This document shows, piece after piece, positions 9,359-16,853 of a DNA stretch of 63,578 nt. Source of the DNA: Promethearchaeota archaeon (GTDB taxonomy: Archaea; Asgardarchaeota; Lokiarchaeia; Sigyniarchaeales; SOKP01); the NCBI GenBank assembly GCA_019894975.1, contig JAGXNO010000018.1, forward strand, positions 1-63,578, read 5' to 3'. Below the pieces are notes generated by a model that saw only the letters and a program-made list of their open reading frames with translations, made no database searches and was not told the DNA's origin. Numbering within the stretch: position 1 is the first letter of the stretch; every line of letters begins with the position of its first letter. The position numbers and the translations under genes are program-made.

Positions 9359-10627
9359 TTACATCAAAAGAGCTTTAAAGAATCGAGGACTTAAAGTAAT
9401 TTTTGAAAGGGCTGGAAGCATTCCAAAAAGTTTTTCTCCAACATAACGGTCATTGCTAGTATTATGTGTTGAAAGATCATGATTTATGTATGCTTCATAT
9501 ATATATTTCCTACAAGTCTTGTTTTCCTTCAAGAGTTTCGAATATAAGCGCCATAGAGACTTCACATAAGAACTATCGTTATAAATCAAGTATTCTAAAG
9601 CATTTCCATTCTTAAAGTAAGTCAGTAAGACGCGTTTAACCTCCTGATCATATAACTGTAGTTCAGAACTACTAAAATTGCTTCCTTTTTCAAATAGGGG
9701 TTGTACAGTTTTAGAAGCTATATCAGCGCAGGCTACACCCGGCAATAATCCTTCATAAAAGCAAGCAGTTACTAATCCTGCAGCTTCACCAAGAATCATT
9801 ACTCTATCACTTGAGAATCTTTTAATCGGATGCTTTGAAATTTCACCTACTACCGCAGCAGATAAATTATAGGATAATCCTTTAATGAAGGGCTGAATAG
9901 GTTTATAATTTTTTAATATCCTTTCTAATTTTGACAAGATTTCTTCTTTAGATAGTCCTCTTTCTCCTAAATATCCCACAGAGATTCTTTCGATACCCTT
10001 ATTAAGAAAGAATGGACCTTCTCTGCTTATTTTAGGGTTTATGTGGAAAGTGTAATTCCATTCTAAATTCTCATTTATTTTATCTTCATTACCAAAAAGG
10101 TGGAGATACACACCTGTATAAGAATCAGGAGATTTAAAACCTAGAGATCGTTGTAATTCAAAACCTCGCGAACCTGTTGCTAAAACCAATAGTTTAGTAT
10201 TGTAAGATTCTCCTTTGGCATTAATTAATTCCAAATGATCATTGTGTCTATTAATTTTTGAAATTTTCTCATTGGATTTAAAGGTCCCACCATTTTGTTC
10301 AATATTCTTAATCAATTCCGCTATTAAATTTTCTGTATAGCTGACATTTCCGAGGGGAATTCCAAATTCTGTAGAGTCAATTACACCATTAAATTCATCA
10401 CTCATATAATTTGAGGTGGTATGAGTTGTTGGGAAGATTTCTCTATTTTCCCAATCAATTTCTTCTTGGATAAATGGTTTATTATGCTCAGGAAATATAT
10501 TTGTCCTAATAGGAATTTCTTTTTGATAATCTTGTGCTTCAATAAGTAGAGTTTTTGCATATTTTGAAGTTTTAGATCCTAAATTTGCTCCTGAAACTCC
10601 AGCTCCAACGATAATTATATCAAACAT
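9359..10627 (-). CDS. Geranylgeranyl-reductase-family FAD oxidoreductase
   Basis: The 422-residue protein starts with the Rossmann FAD motif VGAGVSGANLG, has the second FAD signature LLVLATGSRG around residue 170, and the family signature GEAAGLVTACFYEGLLPG around residue 290. This architecture is that of archaeal geranylgeranyl reductases, which saturate isoprenoid chains of membrane lipids, and of related FAD-dependent halogenase-like enzymes. The exact substrate is not fixed by sequence. The gene is isolated, with more than 900 bases of mostly empty DNA upstream. If it acts on archaeal lipids it would work at the membrane surface. Confidence 0.75.
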   Translation of the reverse strand: MFDIIIVGAGVSGANLGSKTSKYAKTLLIEAQDYQKEIPIRTNIFPEHNKPFIQEEIDWENREIFPTTHTTSNYMSDEFNGVIDSTEFGIPLGNVSYTENLIAELIKNIEQNGGTFKSNEKISKINRHNDHLELINAKGESYNTKLLVLATGSRGFELQRSLGFKSPDSYTGVYLHLFGNEDKINENLEWNYTFHINPKISREGPFFLNKGIERISVGYLGERGLSKEEILSKLERILKNYKPIQPFIKGLSYNLSAAVVGEISKHPIKRFSSDRVMILGEAAGLVTACFYEGLLPGVACADIASKTVQPLFEKGSNFSSSELQLYDQEVKRVLLTYFKNGNALEYLIYNDSSYVKSLWRLYSKLLKENKTCRKYIYEAYINHDLSTHNTSNDRYVGEKLFGMLPALSKITLSPRFFKALLM

Positions 10628-10845
10628 AGCCGCTCATAACAGATTCATGAATAGAATTACTTTTAAAAATATTTGTATGGTTTTTAATTTTTAGGATTCA
10701 ATATTTTTACAACAAAACTCGTATGTGTTAGTAGTTCAGAACATATCAATCAAAAATTAATTTAAATATATGCAATTTATTTAGTATTTACAGAAATAAA
10801 TGTAAGTTCACTTCATTTTTCTCTTATATCTTAATGTGATCTCAT
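10628..10845. other. Intergenic region, no gene seen
   Basis: AT-rich spacer between the reductase (reading left) and the small ORF at 10846. It presumably holds the promoters of both, but no element stands out from the background. Confidence 0.4.
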
Positions 10846-11004
10846 ATGGAAACAAAAGACAAAGCTATAGACAATTTAAATTTAGAAAACGTGGAGAAAA
10901 TTGAACCTAAAGTTAAAAAGAAATCGTTAATTAAATTCATTCACGTTTTTGAGGCCAATGTAGAGAGGATGCCTACGATCCGAAAGTCAAAGAAGAAAAA
11001 ATAA
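10846..11004 (+). CDS. Possible 52-residue basic small protein
   Basis: A 52-codon frame starts with METKDKAIDN and ends in a Lys-rich tail (RKSKKKK). A GTGATC Shine-Dalgarno-like site precedes the ATG by four bases. The peptide has an acidic first part and a basic second part with one short hydrophobic stretch (LIKFIHVF), and matches no family I know. It lies in an otherwise empty 900-base region. It could be a real small protein, a gene remnant or chance. Confidence 0.35.
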   Translation: METKDKAIDNLNLENVEKIEPKVKKKSLIKFIHVFEANVERMPTIRKSKKKK

Positions 11005-11090
11005 ACACGTAATTTAGACAGGAATTTTAATCGACTGGAAAGAAATTGGAAGGTATCCGATAGTTTTTATTATTTAAATCCAAGTAAATT

Positions 11091-11121
11091 ATCTTTTGGA
11101 TTAAGAAATTTATAGTTTTTA
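11091..11121 (+). repeat. 31-base direct repeat, copy 1
   Basis: Begins ATCTTTTGGATTAA and ends TTATAGTTTTTA. It matches copy 2 at 28 of 31 positions; the starts of the copies are 114 bases apart. It is not long enough or bounded in a way that suggests an insertion sequence. Confidence 0.6.
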
Positions 11122-11204
11122 AATTTACTCTTTTTTTTATTTTTGCTTGACATCAATATTTTTAATTAGGTATCTTTGGAATTTAGAATAGAATTAAAAA
11201 GACT

Positions 11205-11235
11205 ATCTTTTGGATTAACAGACTTATAGTTTTTA
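11205..11235 (+). repeat. 31-base direct repeat, copy 2
   Basis: Second copy of the ATCTTTTGGATTAA...TTATAGTTTTTA element, with three substitutions clustered in its centre. Conservation at both ends and divergence in the middle resembles a duplicated binding site more than random drift, but this is inference. Confidence 0.6.
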
Positions 11236-11554
11236 CCTTTCCATCCAACTTTCACAGAAAAATCCTATAAGTAAATATCACAGAGAAAAACTAACTAACA
11301 GACATTAGTAAAATTAAAATTATTAAACTATCAAACTTAACAAAGTCCTTTTTTAAAATTTCTCTAATACTGTAATATTAACATGGCAAACATTTAAACA
11401 TTAAATTTATCATGTTATTAGTAATAAAAAAAAATAGATATGAAAAGGGTTAAGAGAGGAATAATTCTCTTTATGTGAAAGTAATTTCATAATAGAAGAT
11501 TTTCCCCACTGATTTTCATATTTTTAGTTATTTAATTTAAATGAGGTAAATGTT

Positions 11555-12298
11555 ATGGCACCAACTGATTATTCGGCTCTTAAGGATGAGGTTTTAGGAC
11601 TTATTGCCAGCAAAAAACACGGAAACGTTGTGAAAAAGCTGTTAGGAGGATTTAAAAAGCTTGTACCCGATGAATATGATGCGATGGGTGAGATTTTCAA
11701 GGCTATAATCGAAGCAGATGTGGAGCAGTTCAATGACAAGATATATAAAGGATTTATGTTCATGGCTTCAGCGAGATATGGACCAAAACTGGTTGATTTT
11801 GAAAAGCATTTCATTAAGAACTTCTGTAAGCTTCCAGGTGAGGAATTTAAGGTAATAGCAGAAGGATGGCTCCAAGACGGCAATTCGGAAATCACTGGGA
11901 TGCTTTACATATCGAATTTTAGGATTGTTGCATCAGGAAAGAAGGAAATTAAACAAGCGAGATTAAGTGGAGGGGGTTTAGAATTTATTAGACTTGGGTC
12001 GTATGCCGTTCACAAGTCAGTGTCTGATTCCATAGCTAAATCTGTGGCAGCTGATATGGAGGCATCTAATATCCTGAATTATGGCCACATATTTCCATTT
12101 AAAGACAATTATGACATAGAAGAGAAGAAGATTAAAAAAGGCGTTATCAAGTATAAAGTAGATGTTCCTTTTACTGATAAAAAGGGGAAAGAAAAAGTCT
12201 CTGACATGGATATTACCGTGATTGTCAAGAAAGGACCTAAAATGGATAAAGATGTAGCTAAAGTAGCAGAAATACTCAAGAAAAATTCAAAAAATTAA
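11555..12298 (+). CDS. GRAM/PH-like domain protein (putative)
   Basis: The 247-residue protein has a helical first 90 residues, then a beta-rich part with a GRAM-like signature: GEEFKVIAEGWLQ, a short loop, then GMLYISNFRIVASGK (about residues 94-126). A Lys-rich C-terminal part follows. GRAM and PH-like domains in eukaryotes bind membrane lipids or proteins, so a cytoplasmic membrane-associated role is possible. The call rests on this short pattern only. The gene is followed within 100 bases by the arrestin-like gene, so the two may work together. The ATG is preceded by GAGGTAAATGTT. Confidence 0.5.
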   Translation: MAPTDYSALKDEVLGLIASKKHGNVVKKLLGGFKKLVPDEYDAMGEIFKAIIEADVEQFNDKIYKGFMFMASARYGPKLVDFEKHFIKNFCKLPGEEFKVIAEGWLQDGNSEITGMLYISNFRIVASGKKEIKQARLSGGGLEFIRLGSYAVHKSVSDSIAKSVAADMEASNILNYGHIFPFKDNYDIEEKKIKKGVIKYKVDVPFTDKKGKEKVSDMDITVIVKKGPKMDKDVAKVAEILKKNSKN

Positions 12299-12313
12299 AT
12301 ACTAATAAATCCA

Positions 12314-12324
12314 TTTTTTTTTTT
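12314..12324 (+). terminator. T-tract after the GRAM-like gene
   Basis: An eleven-base T run 16 bases after the stop codon. Archaeal transcription commonly ends on such oligo-T tracts without a hairpin. Confidence 0.4.
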
Positions 12325-12394
12325 CGCACCCTACTACTCTAATTCTAAATGCATTTATAAATTCTAAATATATTACTTTTTTGGTGCAAAAATT

Positions 12395-12961
12395 ATGGTT
12401 GGAACAAAAGTTCATGTTGCATATGAGATTAAAGATCCACCGCTAATTGTTAAGCCCAATGATGAAATTGAAGGAAAGATCATAATAACAAACGGGGAAA
12501 AAAAGGATAAAAAGTTAAAAAGCTTGTTTATTGAATTATTTGATATGTATATAGAATTAGTCTCCACTAAAAACCTTGAAACTGGTGAAGAAACTGAAGC
12601 TTGGAGAGATCAAAAGAAGGAATTAAAGCAATGGGACATTACCTCTGGTGAGAAACTAAAATCAGGTGAAGAAAAGGAATATCCTTTTAAGATTAAATTG
12701 CCGACATGGCAAAAAAAGAAGGGCAAGGGAAAAGAAGGTGATATATATAATAAATGGCACTTGGAACTACACTTCAAACAAAAAACATCAATGGTAGCAT
12801 CTAGAGGATCTGAGAAAATAGATGGAACATGCATATTACCAGTAAAAGGTGCAAAATTTACTCCTTCATTTGGGGATGTTAAATTAGCTAAGAAACAGGA
12901 GAAACAAAAAAAAGCTGAAGAAAAAGCAAAAGCATCTGGAAGCGAAAGCAGTGGAAGCTAA
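12395..12961 (+). CDS. Arrestin-like beta-sandwich protein
   Basis: The 188-residue protein carries an arrestin N-like or Spo0M-like pattern. Its first strand runs into PPLIVKPNDEIEGKIIITN (the PGDxVxGxIxL signature), followed by KSLFIELFDMYIEL, a charged loop, and EYPFKIKLPTW (typical of the arrestin strand before the proline turn). The C-terminus is a Lys/Ala/Ser-rich disordered tail after about residue 165. Arrestin-fold adaptors are involved in membrane trafficking in eukaryotes and similar small proteins are known in Asgard archaea. The ribosome-binding site GGTG lies eight bases before the ATG. A decayed second copy follows directly downstream. Confidence 0.65.
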   Translation: MVGTKVHVAYEIKDPPLIVKPNDEIEGKIIITNGEKKDKKLKSLFIELFDMYIELVSTKNLETGEETEAWRDQKKELKQWDITSGEKLKSGEEKEYPFKIKLPTWQKKKGKGKEGDIYNKWHLELHFKQKTSMVASRGSEKIDGTCILPVKGAKFTPSFGDVKLAKKQEKQKKAEEKAKASGSESSGS

Positions 12962-13008
12962 GAAAATTAATCTTTGCTTAGAAAATTTTTAAAAATCTCA
13001 TCGATCAC

Positions 13009-13187
13009 TGTTTTAAGTGCGGGCGGCTTTTTTCAAAAAGGCATATGGCATTAATGTTTATGCAAAAAACAAGCATTGTTGCGTCTTTTGGCGCTGATAA
13101 AGATTCTGCTTACTGCGTTCTTCCTGTCGAAGGTACCAAGCGTGCTCCTTCATTGAGGCTTTAAAGAAAAAGAAGAAAGAGAAATAA
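13009..13187 (+). pseudogene. Decayed fragment of a second arrestin-like gene
   Basis: From 13045 this region encodes MALMFMQKTSIVASFGADK and then CVLPVEGTKRAPS before a stop at 13164. The intact neighbour has, in the same order, QKTSMVASRG, then K, then CILPVKGAKFTPS. Just past the stop, another frame gives ALKKKKKEK, matching the neighbour's Lys-rich tail. Upstream, a Trp-His pair matching the neighbour appears in yet another frame. Only the last third of the gene survives, with at least two frame changes. Base composition is richer in G and C than the intact gene, so this is an old or independently acquired paralogue rather than a fresh duplication. Confidence 0.7.
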
Positions 13188-13221
13188 TATCAAAAAATAA
13201 TTCTCAATTTTTTTAAATTTT

Positions 13222-14271
13222 TCATTTTTGTGTAAATTTATGTTTTAACTGATTAAGATTGTCTTCATTAAGGTGAAGAAATTCTTTTTTGTTTACATTC
13301 CTTTTAACTAAAAGATTAAATTTATCAATTTCATCAAGGTATTTTGTTACTGTGTTATAATGCATGTGAAGTGCCTTAGATATTTGACTCTTTGTACAAC
13401 CAGTTGAACTTAGTTTCAGAAATTCAACGATCCTACTACATTTCTCTTTGGAAATTGTATAAAATATTATATCCTTTTCAGTACTTAGGAAAGTATCAAA
13501 ATATCCAATGTGCCCATTAATATTTACTTCTCGGATTAACTTAAACGTCAATAACATTGATAAATGCCATTTAGTTACAAAAGGACATACTTTAAGCTTC
13601 TTAGCTAGGGAATTTTTATAGATTCCTGGATTTTCCTTGATTAGATGATATATTTGCTTTCTATTTGTATTTAATAATACTGTTGTTCTTGTTAGTTTTG
13701 ACCCTTCAACGATAATATTCTTTTTTATCAGCGAATCAATAACAGTTGTTATTCCATTATAGTTTAAATTCCCATTTACTCTATTTCTTGATTTAATGAA
13801 TAAGGCTACCTTTTCTTTATTAAAGACTCTATTGTAATCTAAATATTCTTGGATCAAGTCAAGTATTTTGTTTTCTTCTAGTGTAACATTTACTCCTTCA
13901 ATTTCAAATAAAGTACAATCCCCAGAGATATAACCTGTTAAAATAAATCTAGAGAACAACTGGAATTCAAAATAAAGACCGGTACCTATTAGACCTAGTA
14001 TATAAAAGATTTCCTCATTATCTTGCAAAAGATCTTCGAAGAAACGACTAATTTCAATAAACTGAGAACTATCTGCTGAATCTATGGTAAGCAGTTCAAA
14101 TGAGGTATCTAAGAAATATCGATCCCCAAACCAATATTTTCCCGTATTAATTTCTTCACTATTATCTTTTTCATATTCGAACTTAATAGAACTGATATAA
14201 TAAACAAGGGAAAGAAAAGATATATTTATCAACAATAAGATTACAAGATAATTTCTTAGACGTCTTTTCAT
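13222..14271 (-). CDS. Membrane-anchored regulator with tandem winged helices
   Basis: The 349-residue protein begins with a basic segment and one transmembrane helix (about 7-27). A region without recognised motifs follows (30-200), then two C-terminal winged-helix units. One includes IYHLIKENPGIYKNSLAKKL and VTKWHLSMLLTFKLIREV; the other includes SSTGCTKSQISKAL and YNTVTKYLDEIDKFNLL. Tandem wHTH domains tethered to a membrane occur in archaeal regulators thought to sense envelope signals. It converges on the arrestin remnant and its targets are unknown. Confidence 0.7.
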   Translation of the reverse strand: MKRRLRNYLVILLLINISFLSLVYYISSIKFEYEKDNSEEINTGKYWFGDRYFLDTSFELLTIDSADSSQFIEISRFFEDLLQDNEEIFYILGLIGTGLYFEFQLFSRFILTGYISGDCTLFEIEGVNVTLEENKILDLIQEYLDYNRVFNKEKVALFIKSRNRVNGNLNYNGITTVIDSLIKKNIIVEGSKLTRTTVLLNTNRKQIYHLIKENPGIYKNSLAKKLKVCPFVTKWHLSMLLTFKLIREVNINGHIGYFDTFLSTEKDIIFYTISKEKCSRIVEFLKLSSTGCTKSQISKALHMHYNTVTKYLDEIDKFNLLVKRNVNKKEFLHLNEDNLNQLKHKFTQK

Positions 14272-14550
14272 GCTTGATAGTTCAAATTTTTTATACTATT
14301 AAAATTGGATTTTTTATGTTAATTGTTTGACTTCAAATTTAAATCTATTTACCATCATATTTTTTTGTCAAAAAATTCAATATTCATATAACTATTCAAC
14401 TTTTCCTAAATAAAAAAGCATCAATAAATAAAGTGAACTCTTTTCTCTTGATTCACATTTAAGATTGGTGAATTTAAATTAACCTTGTGCAATGAATTAA
14501 TTGCTAGTTTAAAATCTTGAATCCCTTTATAAAAATTTCAGGTTAAGTCT
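14272..14550. other. Divergent intergenic region
   Basis: Spacer between the membrane-anchored regulator (reading left) and the small membrane protein (reading right). A TTTATAAAA element at about 14526-14534 lies 17-25 bases before the rightward TTG start. Nothing else recognisable. Confidence 0.4.
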
Positions 14551-15084
14551 TTGCATAAACAAAATAAATCTACCAAAAAAATAAAAAAAAAAAATATTAT
14601 TGGTTCTGAGACCACCTTAGAAAAAATTAAAAGAAGCACTCCGTGGATCTTTGGAAAAAAACTCAGAAAGCCAAAAATTATGTTTCCAAAAATCCGGAAT
14701 CGGAAAATCTCCTTTCCACAACCATCAAGATCGTTGATTATTTTGGCGATATATGTAATATTATTTCTACTTCAAACAGGGATTGTATACTTGATAGTCA
14801 GAGATCCTCCTTCTATTGGTGTAGATGATTGGGGAAATCCCGTTTTTGTATGGGAAAGAAGCATCCATGAAGCATATATAAACGAAAGCATCGTAGCTTC
14901 GATTCTCATGATTTTATTTTCTTCGGGGTTTGTACTTGTTTACCGCGCATCTAGATATGTTTATAATAAGAAAATAGCAGTTTACTATTTATTTTTTGGG
15001 ACATTAATGATTTTAATAACTTTTGCGCTCCTCCAATTCATGCTTTATGTTAAAGCTCCAAGATTGGTATTAAAATCAAAATAG
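14551..15084 (+). CDS. Three-helix membrane protein with basic N-terminus, unknown
   Basis: The 177-residue protein starts at a TTG with an AGGTT sequence just upstream. The first 60 residues are strongly basic and would be cytoplasmic. Three transmembrane helices follow: about 67-90 (IILAIYVILFLLQTGIVYLI), 116-134 and 145-167. The loop after helix 1 contains DDWGNPVFVWE. I do not recognise the family. The converging neighbour is the longin/roadblock protein, 13 bases away at the 3' ends. Confidence 0.6.
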   Translation: MHKQNKSTKKIKKKNIIGSETTLEKIKRSTPWIFGKKLRKPKIMFPKIRNRKISFPQPSRSLIILAIYVILFLLQTGIVYLIVRDPPSIGVDDWGNPVFVWERSIHEAYINESIVASILMILFSSGFVLVYRASRYVYNKKIAVYYLFFGTLMILITFALLQFMLYVKAPRLVLKSK

Positions 15085-15097
15085 GTTTTAGTTTAAA

Positions 15098-15856
15098 TTA
15101 AATAATATTGATAATCTTATTCGCGATTCTATCTAGATTTACCTCTGCCATTCCTAAAGGAACAGTGCTCTCATATAAAACTACAATTAATAAAGGGTCA
15201 AGTTTCCATGGGATATCAATAATTTTGGAGACCAATTTCTGTCCATTTTCTAAACGGGAGTACATTTCTGGCAGAACCACAGCACCAACCATAAATCTAA
15301 TTTCCAATTCTTTTAATGAATTCACCAATATCTCATTGGGAAGTGAAGTATAGATTACATTTCCTTTTGTTGAGAGTAGTGCTGCGCCAATAATCTCATT
15401 TTCATGAACAAGTTCTTTAAACACATCAATTACTTTCTTATAAAAAGTTTTACTCATATAGATTTCTTCTTCACCAGTAATAATCGAGTCAACTAGTTCA
15501 TCATATTTTGGTTCTTCAATCTGTTGGTAATCTTTTACTTTACTTGTATCTGGAAATAATTCAAAAAATTCATCTGCTATTCTAGATAACCGAGAATTCA
15601 CAAATATAAGGCTAGCACTTGAATCAGATAAAATGCTAAAAATGAAATCTTCCCTAACTGCGAAAACAAACCTCAGTTCACTCATTTCAAGAATTTCAGG
15701 TGTTTTCTTCGAAATAACGTTCTCTGAAAATGAAAATATAGCCGAGAAGAAGGGTGTTATAAGGTTTACTTCAATATTTTCAAAATCATTTGTAAAATTT
15801 CGATTGTAAATACACACACCTGTTTTCTTCAGAATAAATAGTGAATGAATTTTCAT
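15098..15856 (-). CDS. Longin-like plus roadblock-like protein
   Basis: The 252-residue protein appears to have two related alpha-beta folds. The first 120 residues start KIHSLFILKKTGVCIYNRNF, the usual opening of longin-type domains (sensor strand, hairpin, then a long helix). Residues about 150-252 look like roadblock/LC7: IIGAALLSTKGNVIYTSLP, a helix, LVSKII, and LLIVVLYESTVPLGMAEVNLDRI. In eukaryotes these folds serve as small-GTPase regulators and trafficking adaptors, and Asgard genomes carry many of them. No GTPase gene is adjacent. Domain calls are by eye. Confidence 0.6.
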   Translation of the reverse strand: MKIHSLFILKKTGVCIYNRNFTNDFENIEVNLITPFFSAIFSFSENVISKKTPEILEMSELRFVFAVREDFIFSILSDSSASLIFVNSRLSRIADEFFELFPDTSKVKDYQQIEEPKYDELVDSIITGEEEIYMSKTFYKKVIDVFKELVHENEIIGAALLSTKGNVIYTSLPNEILVNSLKELEIRFMVGAVVLPEMYSRLENGQKLVSKIIDIPWKLDPLLIVVLYESTVPLGMAEVNLDRIANKIINII

Positions 15857-16113
15857 GAGGTTATTAGATAATACTTTTATAAGTAAAATTAAGGTAATAT
15901 AGTCATTTAAGTATTGGTAATAGAGTCTTCTATAGTATCTATATCATTATAAATAATTTGGTAGAACAAATTATTTTTAAAATACGTTTCAATATCGATA
16001 ATTTTTGTTAATAATCCAGATGTTTAAATAAAAATTCTTATTTGTTCTAATAAAGAACTATAAGAAAAATAACCCTAAACTGTTATTCTTTAAAATTAAA
16101 TATTGAGATTAAA
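15857..16113. other. Divergent intergenic region
   Basis: AT-rich spacer between the longin/roadblock gene and thioredoxin; it presumably holds both promoters. No RNA gene or repeat recognised. Confidence 0.4.
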
Positions 16114-16518
16114 ATGTCTGATAATGAATTAGGAAAAATAAGGCAGAAAAAAACAGAAATGTTGATGAGACTCCAAGCAATGCCTAAAGGAATTGTAAAC
16201 ATTGGCAATGAAGATGAACTAAATCGATTATCGAATGAATTTAATGATAAAATTATTGTTATAGATTTTTGGGCAGTTTGGTGTTCTCCATGTAAAATGT
16301 ACGCCCCAATTTTCGAAAAAGTTCAACAAGAATACTCTCATGAGGTTATTTTTGCAAAAATTAACGTTGATGAAAATCCTATGATAGCGCAACGTTTTGG
16401 TATATCCTCAATTCCATCAACCACATTTTTGAGAGGGGGACAGGTTTTACGAAAAATGGTTGGAGTGATAAACTACGCCACATTCAAGCAAATTCTTGAA
16501 AAGTTCAAAAAAGATTAA
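16114..16518 (+). CDS. trxA: Thioredoxin
   Basis: The 134-residue protein has the redox motif WCSPC (Cys57, Cys60) after IIVIDFWAV, and the cis-proline motif ISSIPSTTFL near residue 105. An N-terminal extension of about 30 charged residues precedes the fold, as in several archaeal thioredoxins. It would reduce disulfides of cytoplasmic proteins, receiving electrons from a reductase not seen in this window. The start ATG lies in an AT-rich leader without a strong ribosome-binding site. The converging ferredoxin ends 20 bases away. Confidence 0.9.
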   Translation: MSDNELGKIRQKKTEMLMRLQAMPKGIVNIGNEDELNRLSNEFNDKIIVIDFWAVWCSPCKMYAPIFEKVQQEYSHEVIFAKINVDENPMIAQRFGISSIPSTTFLRGGQVLRKMVGVINYATFKQILEKFKKD

Positions 16519-16537
16519 TTTCTTTTAAATATATTCC

Positions 16538-16762
16538 TTACCAAGCAGAGTGTTTTAAGATAGCTTCATAAGGACAAGCACCCTCACATGCCCCACATTC
16601 TATACATTCTTTAATAGCATCAGCATCTACTTTTCCATCAATGATATCATAAACTTGTGCCGGGCATACTTCTACGCATTCACCAGATCCAGCGCAGAGA
16701 TCCAAATCAACCTCAACCCAATTTCCGTTAGAACTCCATTTTTTTATATTTCGCATAACCAT
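16538..16762 (-). CDS. Small ferredoxin with one modified cluster site
   Basis: The 74-residue ferredoxin has two cluster motifs. The second is the classical CIECGACEGACP. The first reads CAGSGECVEVCP, in which the second Cys of the CxxCxxCxxxCP pattern is Ser. The first site therefore may hold a [3Fe-4S] cluster or bind a fourth ligand differently. It probably passes electrons to cytoplasmic oxidoreductases; the divergent neighbour is an Fe-S flavoenzyme. Alternative starts lie at 16765 (TTG) and 16756 (ATG); no ribosome-binding site decides between them. Confidence 0.85.
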   Translation of the reverse strand: MVMRNIKKWSSNGNWVEVDLDLCAGSGECVEVCPAQVYDIIDGKVDADAIKECIECGACEGACPYEAILKHSAW

Positions 16763-16853
16763 CAATTTCTTTTTAGAATCCTATAACGATATTTTTAAAG
16801 AGTAATTTACTTTAAAAAATAATTGTTATATACTATAATCTTTAAGAGGAATT

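Larger units (their letters stand above)
11005..11554. other. Long AT-rich intergenic region with a diverged direct repeat
   Basis: No convincing reading frame is seen. The stretch contains two copies of a 31-base sequence (listed separately) and the upstream region of the GRAM-like gene, which has a GAGGTAAA ribosome-binding site just before its ATG. Confidence 0.5.
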
